A stretch of 64,000 nucleotides of DNA from Acidobacteriaceae bacterium (GTDB taxonomy: Bacteria > Acidobacteriota > Terriglobia > Terriglobales > Acidobacteriaceae): positions 33,347 to 97,346 of the forward strand of contig DAIDKP010000002.1 in NCBI GenBank assembly GCA_027449965.1, given 5' to 3'. The position numbers and the translations under genes are program-made. A model generated the notes under the pieces. That model made no database searches, had not been told where the DNA came from, and saw only the letters and a program-made list of their open reading frames with translations. Position 1 is the stretch's first letter. Each line of letters starts with the position of its first letter. Below are positions 35,415 to 43,479 of this stretch, piece by piece.

Positions 35415-35453
35415 GCAACACCTCTCCTTCGTTTGACGTCTTGAGTGTGCTTC

Positions 35454-36803
35454 TCATTTGTGATTGTGGTCTGGCCCGGACTCTTCAGCCTTGCTTGGGT
35501 GGCGGGTCGGATCCAGAGAGCTCCGGGCTTCATTTTGTTTGTGAAACAGGCGCGTATCGGTAACCCAGTGCAGCAGAATGAGGGAGACGACGGCAAGAAT
35601 CAGTGTGCCAAGCAGCAGACCGTCGAAACGGAACGCGCTGCCGAGCCATCCCGCGAGCAGGGAACCCATGATCGCTCCCACGCCCAGCAGGACCGAGTAG
35701 ATGCCCATGGCGACCCCCTCGCCATTGCTTGCGATCAACGACTGCGCCAGCCATGCAAGTGCAGCGGGAGTGAACCCGCTCTCGATCATGACGATCACGC
35801 TGGTCGCGGCCAACAGAGCCATCCGCGTGGTGGTGTGCCAGCCTGCCGAGTGATTGACGGCAAATAAGCCGGCGCAGACAAACGGCATGGCCAAAAGCGA
35901 GATTCGCATAGCGGCACGAACCGCGAGATGGGGAAGCAGGAAGCTCCACAGGAGCAGTCCCATGGCGAAGACCGCCGAATATGCGAGCAGCATCCAGCCA
36001 ACATGGCCCGGAGTTGTCGCGAAGATGCCGTCAAGATACTGATCGCCAGCTCGTCTTTGCGTCAGCAGATAGGTGGTGGTTGGTCCCAGCCACAGACCGG
36101 TGACCGCATTGACGCAAAGCCAAACAGGCGCCAGAGCGCGTATCTCCGGGTTGTGAATCGCCTGCTTGAGACCGTGGATGGCGGCCTTTGATCCGCGGAT
36201 GTGGTCACCCTGAACGCCCACGAAGAACAGCAGTGCGCATACCAGATAGACGAGGGCGAGCAGGGAAAATGAGGTGAGATGAAGTTGCGTCCAGAGCAGG
36301 CTGCTCACCACCCCGCCCAGAGCAAGACCTGCGAGCAGCGAAAGCTCAAACAAACTCATCACGCGAGCACGCAGGCTGGAGCTGTGCGTCGTCGCCCGCG
36401 CCAGCCAGGCAAGCAGCGGCGGCGTGACGGCGGCCACTCCCATTCCTTCCAGCGCTCGACTGAAGTAGAAGATGCCCGGATGCGGCACTAGGGCGAAGAT
36501 GCGAACGGCGGCGGCTCCCGCACATGCGCCCCCCACCATGAGCCAGCGCGGAGAGATGGCGTCGGCAGCCAGACCCAAGGGAATGGAAGCGACAAGCTCC
36601 GCTGCGTAGGAGACCGCGCCGAGCATACCCACGAGGCCAGCGTCGATGCGCGCGTCAGAAGAGCTGAGATGGGCAAGATAGATGCCGATCAATACCGCGC
36701 TGGCACTGCCGGCGATACGCAGCAATCCGTGGCCGAGAATCGCCGTCACCAGGTCTGACAGCCGCGTCCGCATGATGGAATCGAGTGCAACTTCACTGCG
36801 CAA
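35454..36803 (-). CDS. MFS transporter
   Basis: 449 residues with about 12 hydrophobic helices. The loop 2-3 pattern (ELVASIPLGLAADAISPRWLM) is typical of the major facilitator superfamily. The C-terminal tail is polar and ends His-rich (DHNHK). It is probably a drug or small-molecule exporter, substrate unknown. It is the first gene of a two-gene unit with the MerA-like enzyme, so a metal-linked role is possible but unproven. Confidence 0.85.
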   Translation of the reverse strand: MRSEVALDSIMRTRLSDLVTAILGHGLLRIAGSASAVLIGIYLAHLSSSDARIDAGLVGMLGAVSYAAELVASIPLGLAADAISPRWLMVGGACAGAAAVRIFALVPHPGIFYFSRALEGMGVAAVTPPLLAWLARATTHSSSLRARVMSLFELSLLAGLALGGVVSSLLWTQLHLTSFSLLALVYLVCALLFFVGVQGDHIRGSKAAIHGLKQAIHNPEIRALAPVWLCVNAVTGLWLGPTTTYLLTQRRAGDQYLDGIFATTPGHVGWMLLAYSAVFAMGLLLWSFLLPHLAVRAAMRISLLAMPFVCAGLFAVNHSAGWHTTTRMALLAATSVIVMIESGFTPAALAWLAQSLIASNGEGVAMGIYSVLLGVGAIMGSLLAGWLGSAFRFDGLLLGTLILAVVSLILLHWVTDTRLFHKQNEARSSLDPTRHPSKAEESGPDHNHK

Positions 36804-37025
36804 ATGGCACTCCCTTCTGAGAGGATTGGAGCTTGCTCTGTCGGCGGTCGGATGCGGGCTGTCTCGGGCATCCTTTCGTTTTCAGTGTCCCGAGTCAGAG
36901 ATTTGCATCCTCAATCGTTATTGTCACGCCGAGCGAAGTCTGGCGAGTTTTTGTGTCAGGTGGAGTGGTGGAGGATCCGGCGATGGCTGCCTGCAACGGA
37001 TGCCGCGAGCCTTCGATGGACAACG

Positions 37026-37271
37026 CTAGAAGGACTTGGCCCCGGAGACCAGTGAATCGACGAAGCCGTGAAGTCGAAGCCCATAGCCATCGGGAACTTC
37101 AAACACTTCTTCGTCACCCATAATCACAAGCATTTTTCGAGTGCTGTCATAGACGGCGCTGCAGCGTCGACAGCCGCGGAGATGACGCTCGATCTTCTCT
37201 CTCGTTGCGGCGGAAACAGTGTCGTCCAGATAATCCGAAAGCTGACTGATTATCGTTTTGCAGGTGACCAT
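37026..37271 (-). CDS. Zinc-finger anti-sigma factor
   Basis: 81 residues from the internal ATG at 37271; an earlier ATG at 37298 would extend the overlap with the sigma gene. The anti-sigma zinc motif is present: Cys near the start, then ERHLRGCRRC (HxxxCxxC). No membrane helix is visible, so it is a soluble ZAS-type protein that could sense thiol oxidation or metals directly. It overlaps the sigma gene, which implies coupled translation. Confidence 0.85.
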   Translation of the reverse strand: MVTCKTIISQLSDYLDDTVSAATREKIERHLRGCRRCSAVYDSTRKMLVIMGDEEVFEVPDGYGLRLHGFVDSLVSGAKSF

Positions 37272-37921
37272 GGATTCATTCCTTTCCACCGTTCCCAATA
37301 CGAGGGTTGCGACCTGCTGAATGTCGGCGCGAGTGCTTCGCGCAACTTCAGCCGAGCGCGATGAAGCCGCGTCTTCACAATGGCTTCACTGACACCAAGA
37401 ATCTCCATCGTTTCTTCCATATTCAGTTGCTCCACATCGCGCAGAATCAAAATCTCACGGTAGCTGACGGAGAGTGTATCCATCGCTTTCACCAGTTCCG
37501 CCCGCAGGCGCTGCCTTTCCGCAGCCTCACTCGGCAGGTCGCGCCAATCGGTGAAGTCCCTTGGTCTGCGAAATACCCCTTCTGGCCCGTGGAGTTCGCT
37601 GTCGTCGATGGATTCGTACGAGTTCAGCAGCCGCTTGCGCAGCAGCGCTCTTGCTTCGTTCTGGACGATGCGCATGCTCCACTGTCGGAATCGCTCCGGA
37701 TCCTTCAACTGATCGAGTCGCGTGAACAGAATCACAATCGCCTGCTGCACGGCATCCTCGGCATCCTGCTGGTTGCGGAGAATGCCGAATGCCTGACGAT
37801 AATAAACCTGCTCGTAGGGACGAATCAGATCATGAAAGACATCGCGCTCACCGTGGAGAAACCGCTGGATGAGTGAGGATGCCGGGACTGCATCGATGGT
37901 GGTATTCGTGCGCTCGCTCAT
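37250..37921 (-). CDS. ECF RNA polymerase sigma factor
   Basis: 223 residues. Region 2 (VFHDLIRPYEQVYYRQAFGILRNQQDAEDAVQQA, in part: ILRNQQDAEDAVQQA) and region 4 (LSVSYREILILRDVEQLN, then a helix-turn-helix with EILGVSEAIVKTRLHRAR) are both complete. A GAGGTGGG box precedes the ATG. The gene is preceded by TGTAACC-N16-CTCGTT, a motif also found before a Cys/Lys-rich peptide gene 3.7 kb away, so it probably drives its own transcription and that of its neighbours. The soluble zinc anti-sigma gene follows. Confidence 0.93.
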   Translation of the reverse strand: MSERTNTTIDAVPASSLIQRFLHGERDVFHDLIRPYEQVYYRQAFGILRNQQDAEDAVQQAIVILFTRLDQLKDPERFRQWSMRIVQNEARALLRKRLLNSYESIDDSELHGPEGVFRRPRDFTDWRDLPSEAAERQRLRAELVKAMDTLSVSYREILILRDVEQLNMEETMEILGVSEAIVKTRLHRARLKLREALAPTFSRSQPSYWERWKGMNPWSPAKR

Positions 37922-37947
37922 CGTTACAACAAACCCACCTCAATGAT

Positions 37948-37976
37948 AACGAGTTCTGCCATCGAAAAAGGTTACA
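37948..37976 (-). promoter_or_regulatory. Putative ECF promoter of the sigma gene
   Basis: Minus strand TGTAACC (37970-37976), 16 bases beginning TTTT, then CTCGTT (37948-37953), 27 bases before the ATG. Same elements and spacing as the site at 41593. Confidence 0.7.
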
Positions 37977-38016
37977 GGGCCTATCCGCGGGAACCAGAGG
38001 CGGGACAGAGGCCGGA

Positions 38017-38046
38017 TGTAACCTTTTCGGCACTCCAGGACTCAAT
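38017..38046 (+). promoter_or_regulatory. Putative ECF promoter toward the radical SAM gene
   Basis: TGTAACC (38017-38023) followed by TTTT and, after 17 bases, CTCAAT (38041-38046). The -35 half is identical to the other two sites; the -10 half is weaker. It lies about 310 bases before the radical SAM start. Confidence 0.5.
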
Positions 38047-38061
38047 CCATCCGGGAGATCC

Positions 38062-38096
38062 AAGCGAGGAGCCTTTCGCAAGCGAGGAGCCTTTCG
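38062..38096. repeat. 17-bp direct repeat, 18-bp period
   Basis: AAGCGAGGAGCCTTTCG at 38062-38078 and again at 38080-38096, separated by one base. It sits within the presumed leader of the radical SAM gene. Confidence 0.9.
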
Positions 38097-38359
38097 TTGG
38101 AAATGGAAAGACGGTCAGAGGGTATATTTTCCATGTATGCCGGCAGTTTCGCCCAGAACATCGACACCGCTTCCATGCGGGCCGGATGCAGGGGATGTGA
38201 CAAGTCGTGTGATGAGGAAACCAGCTCTGCGAGCGGATGAAAGGACCACCCATTCCTCAGTGTCGATTCATTGCCTGATACGGATCTTACGACGAAGAAA
38301 TTTTCCGGAACCTATGTCGGACTGTGTTCGCATCAAAATGATTTTCCCGGAGCGCCGAA

Positions 38360-39937
38360 ATGCCCACTGATTTGAATTCGCGTCCAATGCCCGAGGCAAG
38401 ACCGACCCCTCCTGCAAAGCGGGATGCCAACTACGTCTTCCACGAATTGACCCGCAGCATATGCCCGGAATGCCGCCGGGTCATCGACGCCAAGATTCTG
38501 TTGCGCGACAACAAAGTCTACATGTCGAAACGCTGTCCGGAGTGCGGCCCGTTTGAGGCGCTGGTTTACGGCGATGCGCAGGCTTATACGCATTTTTCCA
38601 GGTTCAACAAGCCCGGAACGATCCCGCTTGCCTTTGGAGCGGAGATCAAGCAGGGCTGTCCGCACGATTGCGGACTCTGCCCGGACCATCAGCAGCACGC
38701 ATGTCTGGGCATCATCGAGGTGAACAGTGCCTGCAACATGGCCTGCCCGCTTTGCTTTGCCGACGCCAAGCCCGGCTTCAGCCTGACGCTGGAAGAAGTG
38801 GAAGCGATTCTCGATGACTACGTTCGTACGGAAGGAAGTCCGGAGGTGGTCCAGTTCTCCGGCGGCGAGCCGACAATCCATCCGCAGATCATCGATTTTG
38901 TTCGCGCTGCGCACGCTCGACAGATTCCCTTCGTGATGGTGAACACCAATGGGAAGCGCATTGCACAGGATGATCGCTTTCTGGAACAGCTTGCTGAAGT
39001 GCGCCCGTCGCTCTACTTCCAGTTTGACGGCTTTGACAGCGAGACCTATCGCATCATTCGCGGTGAACCGAATCTTCTTGAAGAGAAGCTGCGTGCGCTG
39101 GATCGTCTGGCGGCCATCGGCCTCAATGTGACACTGGTTCCGGCCATTGAACGGGGCGTGAACGATCATGAAATCGGACGCATCATCGAGCTGGCCATCG
39201 GCCATCCCGCGATACGCGGTATCAACTTCCAGCCTGCCTTCCACGCTGGACGTCACATGCAGCATGATCCGATGCAGCGCATGACCATTCCTGACATCGT
39301 TCGACTGATCGAGGAGCAGACCGCAGGCAAGTTCGTGGCCAGCGATTTCGTTCCCGTTCCCTGCTGCTTTCCCACCTGCAATTCTGTGACCTACGCCTTT
39401 CTGGACGGTGAGAATGTGACTCCGCTTTCCCGCATTGTCAATGTCTACGATTATCTTGACTACATCACCAACCGCGTCATGCCGGACTTCAGCCTGGAGA
39501 TCCGAAAGGCGCTGGAGGGTCTGTGGTCCTCATCTTCGGTTTCCGGTTCTCAGAAGTCAGCCGAGCAGTTTGCCATCTCCTGCCAGGCCTGCGGGCTGCC
39601 GGAGAGCCTGACCATTGGCGACATCGCCAAGAACATGCTGATGATCATGCTTCAGGACTTCATGGACCCGTGGACCTTCAACCAGAAAAATCTGATGAAA
39701 TGCTGCAAGGAGTTTCTGTTGCCGGGCGGCAAGCAGATTCCGTTCTGTGCCTATAACTCGGTGGGATATCGGGAGCAGGCGCGGGCACAGCTGGATGCGA
39801 TGGAGCCGCGACGAAAGCAGGCGCGGCGAGACGGTCGATCCTACGAACCAGAGCCTGTTGTCTTTGACTTTCAGGGAAGCAGCAAACACAGCGACGACAC
39901 CCGCCTTCTCCAGATTGGCAAGCCGGGCGCGGAGTGA
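38360..39937 (+). CDS. Tes/MJ0619-type radical SAM protein with rubredoxin-like N-terminus
   Basis: 525 residues. In order: a CPEC...CPEC metal ribbon (about residues 34-62), a Cys-rich auxiliary-cluster segment GCPHDCGLCPDHQQHAC (about 99-115), the radical SAM motif CNMACPLC (Cx3Cx2C), a barrel with QFSGGEPTIHP, and C-terminal cysteines (PCCFPTC, SCQAC, KCCKEF, then one more Cys) that may hold further clusters. This layout is that of MJ0619/Tes proteins; archaeal Tes joins lipid tails. A GGAG box precedes the ATG. A methyltransferase gene follows nine bases later. The substrate in this bacterium is unknown. Confidence 0.85.
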   Translation: MPTDLNSRPMPEARPTPPAKRDANYVFHELTRSICPECRRVIDAKILLRDNKVYMSKRCPECGPFEALVYGDAQAYTHFSRFNKPGTIPLAFGAEIKQGCPHDCGLCPDHQQHACLGIIEVNSACNMACPLCFADAKPGFSLTLEEVEAILDDYVRTEGSPEVVQFSGGEPTIHPQIIDFVRAAHARQIPFVMVNTNGKRIAQDDRFLEQLAEVRPSLYFQFDGFDSETYRIIRGEPNLLEEKLRALDRLAAIGLNVTLVPAIERGVNDHEIGRIIELAIGHPAIRGINFQPAFHAGRHMQHDPMQRMTIPDIVRLIEEQTAGKFVASDFVPVPCCFPTCNSVTYAFLDGENVTPLSRIVNVYDYLDYITNRVMPDFSLEIRKALEGLWSSSSVSGSQKSAEQFAISCQACGLPESLTIGDIAKNMLMIMLQDFMDPWTFNQKNLMKCCKEFLLPGGKQIPFCAYNSVGYREQARAQLDAMEPRRKQARRDGRSYEPEPVVFDFQGSSKHSDDTRLLQIGKPGAE

Positions 39938-39946
39938 GATGCAGGC

Positions 39947-40735
39947 ATGGAAACCACGACGATCAAACAATGTTGCGCAACGTTTTACGGCAGCGATCTG
40001 GCGCGCATACTGCTGGGAGACAGCTTTCATCCCGGAGGTGTGCGTCTGACGCAGCGGACCGGCGAGTTGCTGGGACTGACACCGGATGCGCACGTCCTGG
40101 ATGTGGCGGCGGGTCAGGGAACCAGCGCGTTGCATCTGGCAAAGTCATTTGGCTGTCGCGTGACCGGCATTGATCTGAGCGAAGCCAATATCGTCGCGGC
40201 CAGAGCAGCGGCTGAATCGCTTGGGCTGGCCGGGCGCGTTCATTTTGAACTGGCCGATGCCGAGCGTCTTCCGTTTTCCGATGCCACCTTCGACGCCATC
40301 GTCTGCGAATGCGCCTTCTGTACATTTCCCGGCAAGGCGGTCGCTGCGGCGGAGTTTGCGCGCGTGTTGAAAGATGGCGGTGCGGTCGGAATCAGCGACC
40401 TGACGCGCACGGTGGACAGACTACCGGAGCTGGAGGGTCTGCTGGCATGGATCGCCTGCATCGGGGATGCCTTGCCTGTGGGGGAATATGCAGCCATCTT
40501 GTCGGATGCCGGGCTTGTGGTGAAGAAGACCGAATTGCAGGATGATGCTCTCGCGGAGATGGTTCGAGGCATTCAAGCCCGACTGCTGGGCGTGGAGATA
40601 GCGTATGGTCTGGGGAAGCTGAATATTCCTGGCCTTGATCTGAGCGCGGCCAAAGAGTTCGCACGCGTTGCAGCCGAGGCAATTCGCGGCGGAAAGCTTG
40701 GGTATGCCATTCTCATCGCACGTAGGCTTGCCTGA
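39947..40735 (+). CDS. Class I SAM-dependent methyltransferase with Cys motifs
   Basis: 262 residues. The SAM-binding motif is VLDVAAGQGTSALHLA, followed by GIDLSEANI. The N-terminus has KQCCATFYGSD and LLGDSFHPGG; the core carries CECAFCTFPGK. The conserved-looking cysteines recall arsenic methylases (ArsM) and the methyltransferases that partner MJ0619-like radical SAM proteins (TrsM-like, from memory). Substrate could be a metalloid, thiol or lipid; none is proven. Transcribed with the radical SAM gene. Confidence 0.82.
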   Translation: METTTIKQCCATFYGSDLARILLGDSFHPGGVRLTQRTGELLGLTPDAHVLDVAAGQGTSALHLAKSFGCRVTGIDLSEANIVAARAAAESLGLAGRVHFELADAERLPFSDATFDAIVCECAFCTFPGKAVAAAEFARVLKDGGAVGISDLTRTVDRLPELEGLLAWIACIGDALPVGEYAAILSDAGLVVKKTELQDDALAEMVRGIQARLLGVEIAYGLGKLNIPGLDLSAAKEFARVAAEAIRGGKLGYAILIARRLA

Positions 40736-40795
40736 TTCCCTGTGAACTGCGCCTGTGAAATGTTTCCGCCATCTAACCCATCCGAGAGATATCCG

Positions 40796-41398
40796 ATGCA
40801 CACTGTCAGCAACGCCCCGCAGAACGAAACAGCATCGCGCCAATATCCGCGTCTCATGAAACTTGCCGGTCTGCTTTTCGCAGCCCTGCTGACGCTTCTG
40901 TTCACGGCGTCTGCCGAGACACCGGTAGTTGGATCGCTGGCCCCGGATTTCACGTTGAAGACTCCCGCCGGCCAGGCCGTTCGCATGTCTCGCCTTCTGG
41001 GGAATCACCCGTTGGTGCTGGTTGAACTGCGCGGCTTCCCCGGTTATCAATGTCCGTTCTGCCAGAGGCAGGTACACGATTTCATCGTTCATGCCGGGGA
41101 CTTCGCCGCGAAACATGCGACGGTTCTTCTTGTCTATCCGGGACCATCGGCGCAACTTGACCAGAGGGCAAAGGAGTTTCTGGCGACGGAGTCAAAACTG
41201 CCACCGAACGTGGTTCTCGTGGTAGACCCGGACTATCTTGCGACAAATCTCTATGGATTACGCTGGAACGCTCCTCACGAGACCGCGTATCCATCGACGT
41301 TCATTCTGAACAGAAAAGGGCGAATTCTGTTTGAAAAGATCAGTCACAGTCATGGGGACCGGCTGTCCGCAGAGGACGCTCTGAAACAGCTTCGCTGA
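40796..41398 (+). CDS. Secreted peroxiredoxin-like (AhpC/TSA) protein
   Basis: 200 residues. A membrane or signal segment (MKLAGLLFAALLTLLFTASA, starting at residue 21) precedes a thioredoxin fold. The active site is GYQCPFCQRQ, a CxxC arrangement in the position of the peroxidatic cysteine. The rest (PDFTLKTPAGQAVRMSRL, YPSTFILNRKGRILF) fits the AhpC/TSA family. An internal ATG at 40856 would start exactly at the signal segment. It would reduce peroxides or disulfides outside the cytoplasm and follows the methyltransferase by 60 bases. Confidence 0.82.
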   Translation: MHTVSNAPQNETASRQYPRLMKLAGLLFAALLTLLFTASAETPVVGSLAPDFTLKTPAGQAVRMSRLLGNHPLVLVELRGFPGYQCPFCQRQVHDFIVHAGDFAAKHATVLLVYPGPSAQLDQRAKEFLATESKLPPNVVLVVDPDYLATNLYGLRWNAPHETAYPSTFILNRKGRILFEKISHSHGDRLSAEDALKQLR

Positions 41399-41465
41399 GC
41401 GCGCCGAAAACGGATGCGGGCGTGGCCGTGGCTCGCCGCCTGGCGCCGCTCTTTGCCAAGTCCTT

Positions 41466-41591
41466 CTGCGGAGCTATGCGATCTGGGGATGCCGGGAGCA
41501 GCTCAACCGGCGGATACAGGATGCAGGTCAACTGGAGTCGCAGTTCGCTTCGGGCAATTTCCTGCCATTACTCCACCAGTTTTCCGGATGA
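41466..41591 (+). pseudogene. Possible remnant of an M32 carboxypeptidase 3' end
   Basis: One frame of this gap reads LRSYAIWGCREQLNR and continues to QLESQFASGNFLPLL before a stop. The last part resembles the C-terminal helical region of M32 (Taq-type) metallocarboxypeptidases. No start codon, active site or upstream part of such a gene is present. The match is short and could be chance. Confidence 0.2.
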
Positions 41592-41592
41592 G

Positions 41593-41621
41593 TGTAACCT
41601 TTTGTTCTCCGGCGACTCGTT
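41593..41621 (+). promoter_or_regulatory. Putative ECF promoter of the Cys/Lys-rich peptide gene
   Basis: TGTAACC (41593-41599), 16 bases beginning TTTT, then CTCGTT (41616-41621), 56 bases before the ATG. Identical in both elements and spacing to the site in front of the ECF sigma gene. Confidence 0.72.
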
Positions 41622-41677
41622 CAGGTGAGGCAAGTACGCCTCGCAACCACTTCAGTCACCCGAATACGGAGATGCCC

Positions 41678-41917
41678 ATGCACAATATGCGTAAGATAGC
41701 TTCGCTTGCTGCCCTCACCGCAGCCATCACGATTCCGGCCGCGGCTGCAACAGCCTATGCCGGTCAGCCGCAATGTAAACCGTCTGCCATGGCTTCCAAG
41801 TGTGCCGGGAAGTGCGCTGGAAAGTGCTCTTCCAGGAAGATGAAGAAGATGAAGAAATCGAAGAAGATGAAGAAGTGCGCTGCCAAATGCGGAGCGAAAT
41901 GCGCTCCCAAGAACTAA
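41678..41917 (+). CDS. Cys/Lys-rich secreted peptide
   Basis: 79 residues. A signal peptide (MHNMRKIASLAALTAAITI..., cleavage likely after AYA) is followed by a mature part of about 50 residues with seven cysteines, nearly all in K-C units: KCAGKCAGKC, a Lys/Met/Ser linker, then KKCAAKCGAKC. The pattern recalls metal-binding peptides and the precursors modified by MNIO enzymes (HvfA/bufferin type), but no MNIO (DUF692) gene is in the window. The ATG chosen has GGAG at good spacing. An ECF-type promoter lies upstream and the next gene overlaps its 3' end by 19 bases. Confidence 0.8.
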   Translation: MHNMRKIASLAALTAAITIPAAAATAYAGQPQCKPSAMASKCAGKCAGKCSSRKMKKMKKSKKMKKCAAKCGAKCAPKN

Positions 41918-42606
41918 CTCGCCACTCGTTGATTGCTGCGTCGGCCGGCGTCTCTTCTCGACGTCGGCTGGCGGCAGCTGCGCGGATTCGCCGCGTCTAC
42001 GTTGAGCTGGCTGCATCGCGACAGCATCTGCTTTCCAGCCTCCTGAAAGGTAAAGCGCCTGTTCAATGGCAGCACTATCCGGAAAACGACGCCGTGGACT
42101 TCACGCGCGGCTATCAGTGGTTTTATCACTCGCATGATCCGGAAGATCGCCCAGACGCGATCGAGCACGGTCATTTCCACCTCTTCGCACGGCGCAGTCT
42201 CTGGGCCTCGCGTACTGCTTCCAGAGCGGAAAAGCACTTCAAAGCCCTAACAGGCGCGAAGCCATCTCGATCCAACACGCGCCACCTCATCTCCATCGGC
42301 TTGAACGCCAACGGCCTGCCTGTCTCACTGTTTACGGTGAATAGCTGGGTGACCGGAGACCTGATGCTGAATGCCGCGTTGACGGAAGAACTCCTCCTCA
42401 ACATGCGGCTGCGGACACGTCATCCTTCCGTGGATGCGGTGATTGAGTCCGTCATCGTCCTCTGCGCGGACGAGGTTCGAGCCACTCTTATGCAACGCGA
42501 TCAGACGCTTGCGCAGTGGAGTGAACGAAGTGGCCGGAGTGTGCTGCTGGATCAGCGGCTGGAAGTGTTGTCTGAAGTCAGGATTGATCTCGATTCCAAG
42601 CTGTGA
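41899..42606 (+). CDS. DUF6969-like protein
   Basis: 235 residues from the ATG that overlaps the peptide gene, with GGAG four bases upstream. The sequence has a His-rich core (WQHYPENDAVDFTRGYQWFY, then HSHDPEDRP and EHGHFHLFAR) and a helical C-terminal half with NSWVTGDL and QRLEVLSEVRIDLD. This matches my recollection of the DUF6969 family; no function is known. The clustered histidines could bind metal. Translational coupling to the Cys/Lys-rich peptide suggests that the two act together. Confidence 0.75.
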   Translation: MRSQELTRHSLIAASAGVSSRRRLAAAARIRRVYVELAASRQHLLSSLLKGKAPVQWQHYPENDAVDFTRGYQWFYHSHDPEDRPDAIEHGHFHLFARRSLWASRTASRAEKHFKALTGAKPSRSNTRHLISIGLNANGLPVSLFTVNSWVTGDLMLNAALTEELLLNMRLRTRHPSVDAVIESVIVLCADEVRATLMQRDQTLAQWSERSGRSVLLDQRLEVLSEVRIDLDSKL

Positions 42607-42978
42607 ATCTGAAGCCATGAATTCCAGGTGGTGCATTTCAGGCTGTGACCGCTGGTCCTTCCGGAGAAGTTTCCATAGTGATCACAGAGCGCTTTTTCCA
42701 CTTTGCGTTGTGGCTTCGTCGATTCCTTTACCGATGCTTTGAGTGCGGGTCCGGGAGGAGTGATATCAAAGTTTCTCTTGCGGAAGAAACACGCTCGCCC
42801 GCCTTGATTGTAACCAGCCGTCCTTCGCCAGGCATCGTCCGTTCCTTGAGCTGCTGCGATCAGATATTCACTTGCATTTGTTCCGGTGATTGACTACACT
42901 CCGTTCTGACTTTCGCAGAAGATTTTTTCAGTTGGCCCTCCCGATGCTGCGATAGTGCAAAATTGCGAGGAGAAAGAA
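42607..42978. other. Intergenic region, nothing recognised
   Basis: 372 bases with no credible open frame. A TGTAACC occurs near 42807 but no matching -10 half follows at the right distance. The end carries the GAGGAGAAAG ribosome site of the next gene. Confidence 0.45.
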
Positions 42979-43479
42979 ATGAAAGTTTATCTTTTGTCCT
43001 TTGTTGCCTTGTCTATGATTTCCACGGCCACGATGGCTCAGAATCCATCCCAGACCGCACAGCCTACACCCCCTGCTGCGGCAAAACCGGCGAAGGCATC
43101 CGCTGCCGCCACGAAGGTATCCACCAATCCCACGCTCAAGCCTGAGCCGGGTGGAACCGTTGAGTACGAGTGGGGTATTCCAGTGGAAGTGTTTCCGGAT
43201 GGCCATCGCAAGCCGCTGTGGAAGGGGAATGCCAGCGCGGTGAAGTCCGCACGCGTCTACTCCGCAGATTCTCCTGAAGTGCGCATCCGGCCCGCCGCGT
43301 CTCCAAAGCCCGCATCGACAGCCGTGCAAAATCCGATTCCGCCTGATGCGTCAGCCGGAAATGGAGAAGCTGACAGTTCCAGCAAGGCGGACTCCGGACA
43401 GACGACGCAGGGGCCAGATTCGCAGAAGGCTCCGACGGCGCAGCAGCCGCAGCCGACGAACGCACCCCAGAACCGCTAA
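42979..43479 (+). CDS. Secreted Pro/Ala-rich protein, unknown
   Basis: 166 residues. Signal peptide (residues 1-20, ending TMA), then low-complexity Ala/Pro/Lys segments around one more ordered stretch (GGTVEYEWGIPVEVFPDGHRKPLWKG, in part: WGIPVEVFPDGHRKP). The C-terminal 60 residues are Gln/Pro/Ser-rich. A very good ribosome site (GAGGAGAAAG) precedes the ATG. I know no family; it is probably an envelope protein. Convergent with the next gene, overlapping by four bases. Confidence 0.6.
   Translation: MKVYLLSFVALSMISTATMAQNPSQTAQPTPPAAAKPAKASAAATKVSTNPTLKPEPGGTVEYEWGIPVEVFPDGHRKPLWKGNASAVKSARVYSADSPEVRIRPAASPKPASTAVQNPIPPDASAGNGEADSSSKADSGQTTQGPDSQKAPTAQQPQPTNAPQNR

Larger units (their letters stand above)
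37922..38359. other. Divergent regulatory region, ECF sigma / radical SAM gene
   Basis: 438 bases without a credible gene. It contains two oppositely oriented TGTAACC-type promoter candidates and an 18-bp-period direct repeat. The remaining 260 bases before the radical SAM start would be a long 5' leader in which I see no clear fold. Confidence 0.6.

Noticed and set aside
42807..42840. TGTAACC near 42807 as a fourth ECF promoter
   Set aside because: No CTCGTT-like element at 16-17 bases, and the TTTT that follows the other three sites is absent.
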